Positions 48,762 to 57,775 of a stretch of 64,000 nucleotides of DNA are shown here, piece by piece. A model generated the notes under the pieces. It did no database searches. It was not told the DNA's origin and was given only the letters and a program-made list of their open reading frames with translations. Origin of the DNA: Candidatus Levyibacteriota bacterium (GTDB lineage Bacteria > Patescibacteria > Microgenomatia > Levybacterales > UBA12049); contig DAHWUP010000002.1 in the NCBI GenBank assembly GCA_027334565.1, positions 106,060-170,059 on the forward strand. The letters run 5' to 3'. Numbering within the stretch: the first letter of the stretch is position 1; the number at the start of each line of letters is the position of its first letter. Made by a program: the position numbers and the translations under genes.

Positions 48762-49874
48762 TTAGACCGAAGCATCGATAAACTCTGCTATCTCTTTAAT
48801 CTCCTTCTCCGTCAAACCCTCATATGACGGAAGCAACAGTCCGTGCTTATGGAAAAATTCGGCCTTGGGATAACGTTCGTTTTTAAACAATGCTTGATAC
48901 ACCGGCTGAAGATGCAAGGGTCTAAAGAACAATCTGGTTTCTATACCTTTTTCCGTAAGGTTTGATTCTACCCTATTTTTAACTTTCGTGTCTTTAAAAA
49001 TTACCGCCGGGAACCAGTAGTTGGGCATCAGTCCTTTAAGCGGTTCGGGAATGAAATAATTGTCAATTTTTTTAAGATATTTTTTGTAAAGCATAAGATT
49101 GTTCCTTCGTCCGGATAATAGCTTTGTAAATCTTCTAACCTGCGATACACCCAAGGCCGACTGAAGGCCGGACAACACCAGATTATAACCGATCATGTGG
49201 TGCGTAAAATGCGACTCTTCGTTAAAATCGAAAAATCTGAGCTTGGTTATAAGCAAGTGTAATTTTTGATTATTGGTCACGACCATTCCTCCGTTTCCTG
49301 TAGTGATAATCTTATTCGAATACAACGAAAAACATCCGATATCCCCAAAACTTCCCAGGGTTTTACCTCTATAGGTAGCACCCATACTTTCGGCCGCATC
49401 CTCAATAACAAAAAGGCCTTTTCTTTTAGCCAATCGTATCAACTTATCCATTTCGCATGAATAACCGTACAAATGGACCGGCATAATCGCTTTGGTCTTT
49501 TTTGTTATTTTATCCGTGACTTCTTTCAGGTCCAAATTGAAATCCTCGAAGGACTTACAATCTACCAATACGGGTTTTGCGCCGGTCAGGGTTACGGCAT
49601 TAATCGATGCGATCATGGTCAATGACGGCAAAATCACTTCATCGCCATCACCTATTCCCAAACTTTTCAAGGCAAGAAATAATGCTGACGTTCCGCTGTT
49701 TACCGATGCCGCGTATTTGGTTCTGCTGATTTTACTTGCAAAAGCTTTTTCGAATTTTTCAACCCAGGGGCTTTTTGAAGATATCCAGGACGCATCAAAA
49801 GCTTTCTTGATTTCGTAAAAATCTTCTTTACTTAAGTCGGGCCTGGAAACGGGTATGTTATAATGTTTATTCAT
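48762..49874 (-). CDS. DegT/DnrJ/EryC1 family sugar aminotransferase
   Basis: The 370-aa PLP enzyme has AASVNSGTSALFLALKSLG near 55-73, DEVILPSLTMIASINAV near 78-94, VIEDAAESMGATYRGKTLG near 156-174 (Asp159) and YSNKIITTGNGGMV (Lys188 as the PLP Lys). It converts a keto-sugar nucleotide to an amino sugar, feeding the sugar transferase gene that follows. ATGA overlap with the upstream YfhO-like gene. Confidence 0.94.
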   Translation of the reverse strand: MNKHYNIPVSRPDLSKEDFYEIKKAFDASWISSKSPWVEKFEKAFASKISRTKYAASVNSGTSALFLALKSLGIGDGDEVILPSLTMIASINAVTLTGAKPVLVDCKSFEDFNLDLKEVTDKITKKTKAIMPVHLYGYSCEMDKLIRLAKRKGLFVIEDAAESMGATYRGKTLGSFGDIGCFSLYSNKIITTGNGGMVVTNNQKLHLLITKLRFFDFNEESHFTHHMIGYNLVLSGLQSALGVSQVRRFTKLLSGRRNNLMLYKKYLKKIDNYFIPEPLKGLMPNYWFPAVIFKDTKVKNRVESNLTEKGIETRLFFRPLHLQPVYQALFKNERYPKAEFFHKHGLLLPSYEGLTEKEIKEIAEFIDASV

Positions 49875-51622
49875 ATTTTCGGCAGTACGTTCAGGTTAAA
49901 AGGGTTGTAGTCAAAGATAACTACGGAAGGTTTGTCAACGGGAAATGATACCAAACCTCTATAATTTATACTTCTGTCGAACCTAGTTCCCGTAACTACC
50001 GACCAATTAGAATCATAGTTTTGATTTAAGACCAAAATATCCTTTCCGGAAATTCTGCTCACCTTTAAAACAATTCTGTTGGGCGACCAATATTGTATAT
50101 CAACCCTACCTTTATTGGCAACAAGATAATACTCTCCTCTATAACCTTTTTCCTCCTTACCTTTTGCACTCTCTAAAACGGGAATCGGCTCATAACATTT
50201 TATAGTTCCAATGTTGTCTCTAACGGCAGTATATTCCGTCCCCCAGGGCATAAAAGCGGCGTTATAGTAAAAATTCTTAGCAAGCTTAACGGAAGGATCG
50301 TATAGATAATCTACGGGAAAGCTTGTGAGCGAATAAAATGACTTTGTCGGTTGTTTTAAACCCGGGTTTAAAATCACGAAAGCTTTGGACAGAAAGCTAT
50401 CGTTACCGACCAAATACAGATTTACAAACACGATAATGATGATTACGGTTCCGATCGCTCCCTTAAATCTCGTTGGTATCCTTTCAATAAAATAGCTGAG
50501 TCCGAATCCCGAAATCAAGGCGAAGAAGATGATAAAGTCGAACCTGAACCTTTGTGCTACCCTGGAAAAATCGTAAAAAGGCAACATCTTCAGCAAGCTC
50601 CAAAGACTTAACGAGGGTATCGTATTGCCAAGCATTAGCCAAAACGAGGCAAACAGTGCGGCTAGAATTATTTTCTGCTTTTTTACGGCATAAAATATAC
50701 CTAAGATGAAAAACATGAACGGAATAATCCCTACGAAAAGAGAGTTTTCGTCCATTCCGTAGCTTATTGAAGAGCCTAAAGGCAAGTTGTTGATATAACT
50801 TTGGTTCGGATAGAAAAGAAAATATACCAGATTTTGAAGCGAATAACCCGATTGGTCGGAAATTAAACGCGGGAACGACGAAAGAAGTTGTATAGACAGC
50901 AGTAACTTAGGCAAGGATAGTATTAAAAACAACATAAATATAGTCGTAAAATTCAACAGCGGTTTTAAGTTTTTTGCCTCTAAAGACTTGAAAACGACAA
51001 ATGCCAAAAATACAGGCAGAAAAATCATAGGGATTTGATAACCCGTATAAAAGCTTAAAGCCAAAAATAAAGACGAGACTAAAAGGTTTAATTTACGGTA
51101 TTTCTTAACATCCAGTGCTTTTGAATAGAACAACAAAACAAAGGGAATATAACTTATGGCTAAAAACGAGATCATGCCAACACCAAGCGCGGATGACAAT
51201 ATCCCGCTGAATGCAAAGATTACCGCCGACAGAAGACTTGATATATCATCCAACCGATAATGTTTTGCCAGCAAATAAAACCCGAAAGCACCGATGAAAT
51301 AATGTATCAAAAGGGAGATCTTTGCGCCTTCTAAAGTCCCGAAAACAAGCACCAAAAGAAACGTTATTGAGACGATGTTCGATTGCGGATTGGCGAAATT
51401 AGGCATTCCGCCGCAATGGTACGGACTCCAAAACGGAAACTGTAAATAATTCACAACCGATACCCTTGCCGATTCAAGGTACGCTAGTTGCTGATCCCAG
51501 TCCTGAATTCCGATATTATTCCCGCTTAGAAGAATCGGGGAAACGAAAATGAAAGAAAGGAATAAAATTATGATGCCATAAATAAACAGCGCAGAGTGTT
51601 TTAGTATGAATGTTCGCATCAT
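49871..51622 (-). CDS. YfhO-like polytopic membrane protein
   Basis: The 583-aa protein has about 12 membrane helices and the YfhO-type first loop (NNIGIQDWDQQLAYLESARV, FPFWSPYHCGGMPNFANPQS), followed by a C-terminal outer domain of about 140 residues (YLVANKGRVDIQYWSPNRIV). YfhO proteins are linked to lipid-carrier-dependent glycosylation of teichoic acid or polysaccharide. It sits in a tight operon with the GT2 gene (ATGA overlap) and the aminotransferase gene (ATGA overlap). Confidence 0.8.
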   Translation of the reverse strand: MMRTFILKHSALFIYGIIILFLSFIFVSPILLSGNNIGIQDWDQQLAYLESARVSVVNYLQFPFWSPYHCGGMPNFANPQSNIVSITFLLVLVFGTLEGAKISLLIHYFIGAFGFYLLAKHYRLDDISSLLSAVIFAFSGILSSALGVGMISFLAISYIPFVLLFYSKALDVKKYRKLNLLVSSLFLALSFYTGYQIPMIFLPVFLAFVVFKSLEAKNLKPLLNFTTIFMLFLILSLPKLLLSIQLLSSFPRLISDQSGYSLQNLVYFLFYPNQSYINNLPLGSSISYGMDENSLFVGIIPFMFFILGIFYAVKKQKIILAALFASFWLMLGNTIPSLSLWSLLKMLPFYDFSRVAQRFRFDFIIFFALISGFGLSYFIERIPTRFKGAIGTVIIIIVFVNLYLVGNDSFLSKAFVILNPGLKQPTKSFYSLTSFPVDYLYDPSVKLAKNFYYNAAFMPWGTEYTAVRDNIGTIKCYEPIPVLESAKGKEEKGYRGEYYLVANKGRVDIQYWSPNRIVLKVSRISGKDILVLNQNYDSNWSVVTGTRFDRSINYRGLVSFPVDKPSVVIFDYNPFNLNVLPKI

Positions 51623-52320
51623 TTTCCAAGCCTTAACTTTAAAGCACAGTATAGATATCCCAAAAACATTTTACCAAGATTTGATTTGGAACGTCCGTAC
51701 TTTCTCTTTTTGTAATAAACCGGAACTTCGGTTATTTTGAAATTGTTTGTCTGTGCATAATGCATGAGCCTAATATGATACTCTCCGTATCCTCTAAAAA
51801 TATCATCAAGCGGTAACTTTAATAGTTTATTTTTCCAAACTGCATAGAATCCGCTGGTATTATCCGATACGGGAAACCTCAAAATATGCTTTAAAAAAAG
51901 ATTGAACATTAAAGTCGGAAGATACCTTTTCTTTTCCTCCATACCTCCGCTTTTAATAAACCTTGAGGCAACCACCAAATCGTGGCTTTGAATTTCTTCG
52001 GTCAGTCGGGTGATGGTTTCGGGTGGATGGTTAAAATCGGCATCCATACCCACGATCACCGGGTAGCTTGAACTTTTAATTCCCCTTAAGATTGCCGTGC
52101 CCAATCCCCTTTCGTTTTTCCTTAAAATGGTTTTAACTTTCTTGTCGTTTCCGAATTCTTTGACTATCTTGTTGTAAGTTCCGTCAGGACTATTGTCGTC
52201 AATTACGATTATTTCGTATGTTTTGTAACCAAAAATTTTTTGAATGCTACTTATCAAACCGATTATGTTATGTTTCTCGTTAAAAGTCGGAATAACGATT
52301 GATAAGCCTTGATTAATCAT
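51619..52320 (-). CDS. GT2 polyprenyl-phosphate mannosyltransferase-like
   Basis: The 233-aa protein begins MINQGLSIVIPTFNEKHNI, then IIVIDDNSPDGTYNKIVKE (Asp-Asp), GMDADFNHPP (DxD) and DNTSGFYAVWKNKLL. The pattern is of Dpm1/polyprenol-phosphate sugar synthases, which make lipid-linked sugars for GT-C enzymes such as the membrane protein encoded upstream. There is no C-terminal membrane domain. The ATG at 52320 forms an ATGA overlap with that gene, and earlier in-frame codons lie inside it. Confidence 0.92.
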   Translation of the reverse strand: MINQGLSIVIPTFNEKHNIIGLISSIQKIFGYKTYEIIVIDDNSPDGTYNKIVKEFGNDKKVKTILRKNERGLGTAILRGIKSSSYPVIVGMDADFNHPPETITRLTEEIQSHDLVVASRFIKSGGMEEKKRYLPTLMFNLFLKHILRFPVSDNTSGFYAVWKNKLLKLPLDDIFRGYGEYHIRLMHYAQTNNFKITEVPVYYKKRKYGRSKSNLGKMFLGYLYCALKLRLGK

Positions 52321-53840
52321 GTACTGTATACAAACGCACAAGAACCATCGTTGCAATTCATAATATAGAAATAATTTTTAACAGTCACGTTGTTATGCTT
52401 TTCGTATAATATGATAAATTTCTTAAGTTGACCAAAAGCTATTTGATCTTGATCCAAAAATATAACTATAAGTTTTGAGTTTTTGTGCACGTTTATATGA
52501 TTTACCAGTGCATAATTATTCAAAATATTTATCCTCTTGTTTGAAAAATATTTCTTAATGCTACTCGCTTTATTTTTGTCAAGTTCATTAAGGCCCAAAA
52601 AATAATATTCCTGAAAAGGAACATAGTAATAATTCCTATCATAAAATAGAATAGAAACATTACCCTTATAATTCGGGTTATTTATCAACTGATCCGTCAA
52701 TTTCCCATACCCGATGTTCTTTCCAAAAACGCCTTCATAAGGTTGGAAATATTTTAGGGACAGGAAAATTAACGAGATTGCCATTAAGACCGCCAAATAT
52801 TTCTTGTTCGTGTCACTAAAATGGTACATCAGTGAGTACAAAACCAAAAACAGCAAGAAATAAAAATACCAGAACGTCCTTTCCGTAAAAACATTAAAAT
52901 AAGAGTTGTTGAATATATGAAGAAACAGGATGCCGCACAAAATACCCGACAAGGCAAAAAATGTCAAATATTTTATACTTTTGTTGGAGCTTTTTAACAT
53001 AAGCACAAAAACTGAAATTAAAGATAAAACCACAATTACCGAGGACAGGTAACCCGATAAAGAAATAAGGAGCGTATCTGAAAATTGGCCGAAAAATACG
53101 AAAAAATTCATGTTCGGAGTTGCGTTAAGATTAGTCGACTGAAGGGAACTGAAGTTTTTAGAAATCAGGCACAAGCCGGGTGATATTAAAATTAAATTGG
53201 CTAAACCCAGAAGCGTAAGATTCTCGGCTTGGTTTTCGTACCATAAATAAACAAAAAATACTACCGGAATCAAGGTAATATAAAAATAAATAACCGAATA
53301 GTCCGCATAAAATGCAAGCGAGGATGTAATCAGAAATAGAACCGAATTATACAACCTTTCCTTTCTGGTTTTAGAAAACAAAATAAAATTTGAGATCGAT
53401 ATAAATGCGGCTGTCGTGAGAAAAAAAACCAAGTTATAAGGAGAAACATAGGTATTGGTTAGAACAAAATACGGGAAAAAAGAAATTAAAAATACAAAAA
53501 ACAATGACAGCAGACTTTTTCTGAAATTTTGAAAAAATCTAAAAAGCAGGAATACTTCCGCTAAATATAACAAAAGATTGGTTAAACGTAATAATTCAAT
53601 TTTCGTAGTAAAATAGGTAAGTAATTTTAAGATCAAAAGATACAAGATTCCATGGTCTTTTATTACAGCTCCAAGAGTAAGAATGGAAGTAAAACTATTG
53701 CTATAAGAAGTATTAAAATAAAGAACCTCATCAACAAAAACACCGCGAGTCATTATCAGATAAAGCCTTACAATAATACCTATAAAAACGATAGATACAA
53801 AAGCCAAATTTACCCGGGATCTATTTATTGATTTTGGCAC
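52317..53840 (-). CDS. Polytopic membrane GT-C-like glycosyltransferase, GTG start
   Basis: The 507-aa protein has about 12 hydrophobic helices. The first loop carries RGVFVDEVLYFNTSYS, where Asp-Glu is the typical acidic motif of GT39/ArnT-type enzymes that use polyprenyl-phosphate sugars. The C-terminal outer region is about 100 residues. The GTG start is supported by TATAAT ending 6 nt upstream. It is the first gene of a coupled series of seven (GT-C, GT2, YfhO-like, DegT, sugar transferase, HprK-like, PqqD-like), to 47094. Confidence 0.82.
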   Translation of the reverse strand: MPKSINRSRVNLAFVSIVFIGIIVRLYLIMTRGVFVDEVLYFNTSYSNSFTSILTLGAVIKDHGILYLLILKLLTYFTTKIELLRLTNLLLYLAEVFLLFRFFQNFRKSLLSLFFVFLISFFPYFVLTNTYVSPYNLVFFLTTAAFISISNFILFSKTRKERLYNSVLFLITSSLAFYADYSVIYFYITLIPVVFFVYLWYENQAENLTLLGLANLILISPGLCLISKNFSSLQSTNLNATPNMNFFVFFGQFSDTLLISLSGYLSSVIVVLSLISVFVLMLKSSNKSIKYLTFFALSGILCGILFLHIFNNSYFNVFTERTFWYFYFLLFLVLYSLMYHFSDTNKKYLAVLMAISLIFLSLKYFQPYEGVFGKNIGYGKLTDQLINNPNYKGNVSILFYDRNYYYVPFQEYYFLGLNELDKNKASSIKKYFSNKRINILNNYALVNHINVHKNSKLIVIFLDQDQIAFGQLKKFIILYEKHNNVTVKNYFYIMNCNDGSCAFVYST

Positions 53841-53846
53841 GGTTTT

Positions 53847-53852
53847 ATTATA
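53847..53852 (-). promoter_or_regulatory. -10 promoter of the seven-gene glycan/PqqD operon
   Basis: Minus-strand TATAAT (53852-53847), 6 nt before the GTG at 53840. This suggests a leaderless mRNA beginning with GTG. Confidence 0.7.
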
Positions 53853-53882
53853 CTATCACATGTAACTTTATTTAATAGATTC

Positions 53883-54728
53883 ATGTTAAAAAAAACCAAA
53901 AAAAAAATTACGCACACGCTGCTTTTACTCCGTAGAAATTACCTGATTTCCATTTTTATAGTCATCGCGCTGGTAGCCGGACTCGTTTATATATATAAAA
54001 GTTTTATAGGAAAATCCGAATATTTTTATGCAAGGGTTAGAGTCGACTATCCTTCCTCATATTATTCAAAACCCGATGTGTGGCTTGCCAGTTCTTTGAA
54101 ACAGGGAGACAAAGAATATAGCTTGCTTGGGGGAACGGATGCACAAATAATAAACACCAGATATTATTCCGTAGGAAACGCCAATAATACGAATGTTTTT
54201 AGCATATTCTTGACCCTGAAGCTCTCCGGCAATTTCAACAAGTCAAAAGAGATATATACTTTCCAACGTACGCCTCTAAGTGTGGGTTCGGCCATAAGTT
54301 TAAATTTTTCCTCCGGACAAATAGAGGGGACTGTTATTGAATTAAGCCCGTCTCCTATGAATGATAAATATGTAAATAAAACCGTCACGCTAATTTGGAG
54401 GACGGGATACAGTCAAGATTTTCCCTACTTTTATAACAATCTTCCCGTTGGAGACAAGTATTTTGACGGTAAGGATTATGTATTTGAAGTTTTAAGCAAA
54501 AACCTTGAAAGAACTACTTTATCCGTTCCGGACTATCTCACAGGCCAAGTGTTAAGCGGAGATACAACTGTTTTGCAAAATATCATCATTACCGCAAGAC
54601 TTAAAGTACTTGAAAAAGACGGCCAGCTTATTTATGGTGGCGATCAGATACTTAAAGTAGGCAACAATTTGAATATCTCGACCCAAAACTTTAACTATAA
54701 TTTTTTTGTTGTGAGCAATATTCAATAA
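53883..54728 (+). CDS. Membrane-anchored extracellular beta protein, possibly DUF4330-like
   Basis: The 281-aa protein has a Lys/Arg-rich N-terminus, one anchor (YLISIFIVIALVAGLVYIY, about 20-38), then a beta-rich outer domain. Pairs of similar strands appear: FARVRVDY-like YARVRVDYPS, PLSVGSAISLNFSSGQIEGT, LPVGDKYFDGKDYVFEVL and ILKVGNNLNISTQNFNYNF. The VGxxxxxxF strand pattern is reminiscent of DUF4330, with low certainty. TTTAAT ends 6 nt before the ATG. The 3' end overlaps the convergent O-antigen ligase gene by 7 bp. Confidence 0.7.
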   Translation: MLKKTKKKITHTLLLLRRNYLISIFIVIALVAGLVYIYKSFIGKSEYFYARVRVDYPSSYYSKPDVWLASSLKQGDKEYSLLGGTDAQIINTRYYSVGNANNTNVFSIFLTLKLSGNFNKSKEIYTFQRTPLSVGSAISLNFSSGQIEGTVIELSPSPMNDKYVNKTVTLIWRTGYSQDFPYFYNNLPVGDKYFDGKDYVFEVLSKNLERTTLSVPDYLTGQVLSGDTTVLQNIIITARLKVLEKDGQLIYGGDQILKVGNNLNISTQNFNYNFFVVSNIQ

Positions 54729-55972
54729 CCCCGTTCTATCATTACTCTCAAAACCCAAAATAAAGTTTGATATGCAAGCTGGTCTGTCGGATTAACAGTC
54801 CCGTAGATAAATAATGTCCAAAATGATATGACATACGCTTTGGATAACCCATTTTCCTTTGTTTTTATAATTTGTAAATCCTTTTTTAGAAAATAAATTA
54901 ATAAGAATATTAAAGCCAGAAGCCCTACCGTACCCGTTTCGGCAAAGGTATTAAAAAATATGTCATGCGGATAAGGCGCCGCAAGACTGTATTCGCTCTG
55001 TTGCTGGGACGAATATGTAAAGATTTTTTGCTCCTGCGGGGGTAAGTAATCATAATAATTACCCAACCCCACGCCGAACAACGGCGACGAAATGCCCATA
55101 TCAAATGAGTAACCCCAGTTCTTTATTCTGCTCGTGATAGTTGAATAATCTATCGAACGACTAAGCAACAACCTGTCAATTACTGTGTAACCTGTCTGAA
55201 AATATAAAATGGTATAAAGAAAATAAAAAACCACCGGGATTGCGACTAAAATAAACCAATATTTTTTAATCCTATTTATAAAAATAAACAGAAAACTTAA
55301 ATAAGCAAAAACCGTCATTATAATTCGTGTTCTGAAGTTGGATATAAAGGAAAAAACGGGAATTACTACCGCAAAAAGTCCCATTATCCTCTTATTTTTC
55401 CCGAGCATCAAATAATACAAAGCTAAAGGAATTAATACCTCGTCATACCCTCCCGTATAAACTCTTCCTCTGTTAATGTTCAAGGCTACCAGCTGCTCAT
55501 AAGTACTGTTAAGCAGATATTTTCCCGTTGACAACACCGCACTCGGGTACAGAAAAATTATTGCTTCGATTATTAAACTTAAGGCAGTTACTATAAATAA
55601 AATTATTGCCAGAATCTTGATTTCTTTTTCTCCTCGAATAAAGTAAAGAGATAATATAAAAAGGGTTCCTGTCACAAGAATTTTCTCGTAGGTGGTTAAA
55701 TACGCCTTAAGATCGATGGCTGTAATTATGGAGAGGGATTGGGATGCAATATATAGAAGAAATAAAGCTATTAACGTTTTACTGACATTAATTTTCTCCT
55801 TTTTTACAAAAATTTTAAACAGCATATATAAAAATAGGAAAAAAATGACGGTGATACCAAGATAGTGACTGGATGAAACAAACGGCACCGCAAAAGGCGG
55901 CATCAATACCAGAAAAAAACTTAAATAATAAAATATATTAGCCGTTTTTTGTTTTTTCAACCAAGATTTCAT
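54722..55972 (-). CDS. O-antigen ligase/polymerase family membrane protein
   Basis: From the ATG at 55972 the product has 416 aa and about 10-12 helices. A large outer loop includes ITSRIKNWGYSFDMGISSPL, GVGLGNYYDYLPPQE and PYPHDIFFNTFAETGTVGLL, the Wzy/WaaL (PF04932) pattern with the loop His and Arg. It joins or polymerises lipid-linked glycan outside the cell. The ATG forms an ATGA overlap with the GT26 gene, so the longer frame upstream is rejected. Confidence 0.9.
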   Translation of the reverse strand: MKSWLKKQKTANIFYYLSFFLVLMPPFAVPFVSSSHYLGITVIFFLFLYMLFKIFVKKEKINVSKTLIALFLLYIASQSLSIITAIDLKAYLTTYEKILVTGTLFILSLYFIRGEKEIKILAIILFIVTALSLIIEAIIFLYPSAVLSTGKYLLNSTYEQLVALNINRGRVYTGGYDEVLIPLALYYLMLGKNKRIMGLFAVVIPVFSFISNFRTRIIMTVFAYLSFLFIFINRIKKYWFILVAIPVVFYFLYTILYFQTGYTVIDRLLLSRSIDYSTITSRIKNWGYSFDMGISSPLFGVGLGNYYDYLPPQEQKIFTYSSQQQSEYSLAAPYPHDIFFNTFAETGTVGLLALIFLLIYFLKKDLQIIKTKENGLSKAYVISFWTLFIYGTVNPTDQLAYQTLFWVLRVMIERGY

Positions 55973-56715
55973 TTTAAACTCAATATTATTTTTTGGTAAA
56001 TTACAAGAATTATAAAAAACGGACCGTAAATTAAATATCGTTTCCACAATCTTTTGGGTTCCGTTTTAAGCCTGAACAGCCATTCGAGGCCTTTTTTTTG
56101 CATCCATAAAGGTGCTTGGGGTTTTGCACCGGAAACAAAGTCAAAAGCTGCTCCTACCCCAATTATTGGATAATGAACTTTGTTTAACTTTTCCATTAAG
56201 AAATATTGATTTGGGCTTCCAATTCCAATAAAAATTATTTTGCTTATGCGGTCATTTGACTTAAGTTGCAAGTCGTTTATTTTAATTTCCGACATGATTT
56301 TCCCTTTTAAATCGTAACCATCAACTATCAATGCCGGATATAGTTTGTTCAATGTGTTTTTAACGAATCGAATCTCATTCCCCATTAAAAAGATTTTAAT
56401 CTTTTCTTTCTCGGCATTTCGGCAAATATTAAGGAATAATTCCGGACCATAAACCCTTTCCCTTAGTTTTACACCGTATATAAAATCTAATGCCTTTTTT
56501 ACATATTGACTATCCGGTATAATCAACTGGAAGCTATTTAAAATTTTACGCAAACTTTGATCCGATATGGATAAAACGATAGGATGGGACGCAACCGGTG
56601 CGACTGAAAAATGCTTTTTGTGTTTTGCATTTTTGATAACTTCCCTTGTCACATACTCGTAATCGACAGGAGATACTTTTATTCCCAAAAGCATATATCT
56701 ACCAGGACGTATCAT
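55969..56715 (-). CDS. WecG/TagA/CpsF family glycosyltransferase (GT26)
   Basis: The 248-aa protein has YMLLGIKVSPVDYEYVTREV, a Pro/Asp site at LIIPDSQYVKKALDFIYG, RVYGPELFLNICRNAEKEK, KIFLMGNEIRFVKNTL, FIGIGSPNQYFLMEKL and VGAAFDFVSGAKPQAPLWMQ, then GLEWLFRLKTEPKRLWKRYL at the end. This is the GT26 pattern. It adds ManNAc-type sugars to lipid-linked oligosaccharide. The C-terminal residues include a short hydrophobic segment that may touch the membrane. ATGA overlap with the epimerase gene. Confidence 0.93.
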   Translation of the reverse strand: MIRPGRYMLLGIKVSPVDYEYVTREVIKNAKHKKHFSVAPVASHPIVLSISDQSLRKILNSFQLIIPDSQYVKKALDFIYGVKLRERVYGPELFLNICRNAEKEKIKIFLMGNEIRFVKNTLNKLYPALIVDGYDLKGKIMSEIKINDLQLKSNDRISKIIFIGIGSPNQYFLMEKLNKVHYPIIGVGAAFDFVSGAKPQAPLWMQKKGLEWLFRLKTEPKRLWKRYLIYGPFFIILVIYQKIILSLK

Positions 56716-57716
56716 ATTCCAAGAAGAAGCTTATCAAGCTGTTTTATTATCTTTTCCTTGTTTTTTGAAGAATAATACCACTCTACGGTTTTTTTAAGTC
56801 CGTTTTTAAATTCATACTTAGGTTCCCATCCAAGGAGTTTCCTTGCCAAAGCATTATCTGCCACTCTGTTCATGGGTCCTGTAGGCATATCTACAAACTC
56901 GATCTGCGGATGGTAATCAACATAATTTAATACTTGATTTACCATATCTATCACCCTGATTCTCTCCATCGTGCCGAGGTTAACTGCGGTAGCATTATCA
57001 ATTTTTTCGACAGCCGATATAATTCCGCTTACGATATCTTCAACATACGTCCAATTCCTAATCTGCTTACCGTTTCCCCAGACTTTAAAAGGATTTTGCC
57101 GTACAAACGCTTTCGCAATCGTACCAATTACCGCGTGACTTTCGGAAGCTTTTTCGCCATATACCGTAAAAAATCTTCCTATTGCTGATTTTAACCCAAA
57201 ATCTTTGTTATAAGCTTTAAGCGTAAATTCCCCCATCAACTTAGCCCATCCGTATGCGTTATCCGCATCGTATGGAGAAGAAGCCATGGTTTCATTGAGT
57301 ATTATTTTTTTGTTTATGTTTTTTTGAAGATAATTGGGATAGACACACCCCGAGGAAGCGTAAAAGATTTTATCGATATTTTTTTTTAAAGCTGCGTAAA
57401 ATACCGAACCGTCAAGAAGGAAGTTTGAAGCAGTGTTTCCCTGATAAAGATCAACATACCCCCTGCCTCCGTGATCTGCCGCCAAATGAAAAACTATATC
57501 AATACCGTCTAGGCTTTTAAGTGCTGCTCCCAAGTCTCTTAAATCCCTTTGATAAAATTCAATATATTTGTAGTATTCCTTTAAATTATCTTTGTGTCTC
57601 CCGGTCAGATTGACGACCCTTATCGAGGATACCTTCTTATCTATTAATTTACTTATAAGATGTGCACCGATGAACGCGGCTCCGGTTATTAATACCTTTT
57701 TGTTGTTGAGCGCCAT
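56712..57716 (-). CDS. NAD-dependent sugar epimerase/dehydratase
   Basis: The product (334 aa from ATG 57716) has the extended SDR pattern: KKVLITGAAFIGAHLISKL (Gly-rich NAD site), DIVFHLAADHGGRG, the YxxxK site in YGWAKLMGEF, and FKVWGNGKQIRNWTYVEDIV near the C-terminus. It resembles UDP-glucose/GDP-mannose 4-epimerases. It probably makes an activated sugar for the glycan. TGA-TATAAT lies 11 nt before the ATG. A TTG four codons earlier lies between the two. First gene of a three-gene coupled series (epimerase, GT26, ligase). Confidence 0.93.
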   Translation of the reverse strand: MALNNKKVLITGAAFIGAHLISKLIDKKVSSIRVVNLTGRHKDNLKEYYKYIEFYQRDLRDLGAALKSLDGIDIVFHLAADHGGRGYVDLYQGNTASNFLLDGSVFYAALKKNIDKIFYASSGCVYPNYLQKNINKKIILNETMASSPYDADNAYGWAKLMGEFTLKAYNKDFGLKSAIGRFFTVYGEKASESHAVIGTIAKAFVRQNPFKVWGNGKQIRNWTYVEDIVSGIISAVEKIDNATAVNLGTMERIRVIDMVNQVLNYVDYHPQIEFVDMPTGPMNRVADNALARKLLGWEPKYEFKNGLKKTVEWYYSSKNKEKIIKQLDKLLLGI

Positions 57717-57762
57717 AATAATGACCAATTATATCATCTTTAAATTTAAAATTTTTATTGTG

Positions 57763-57768
57763 TATAAT
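57763..57768 (+). promoter_or_regulatory. -10 promoter of the GT4 gene (leaderless)
   Basis: TATAAT (57763-57768) ends 7 nt before the ATG at 57776; an in-frame TTG at 57758 lies upstream of the box. Confidence 0.7.
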
Positions 57769-57775
57769 ACAGCAA

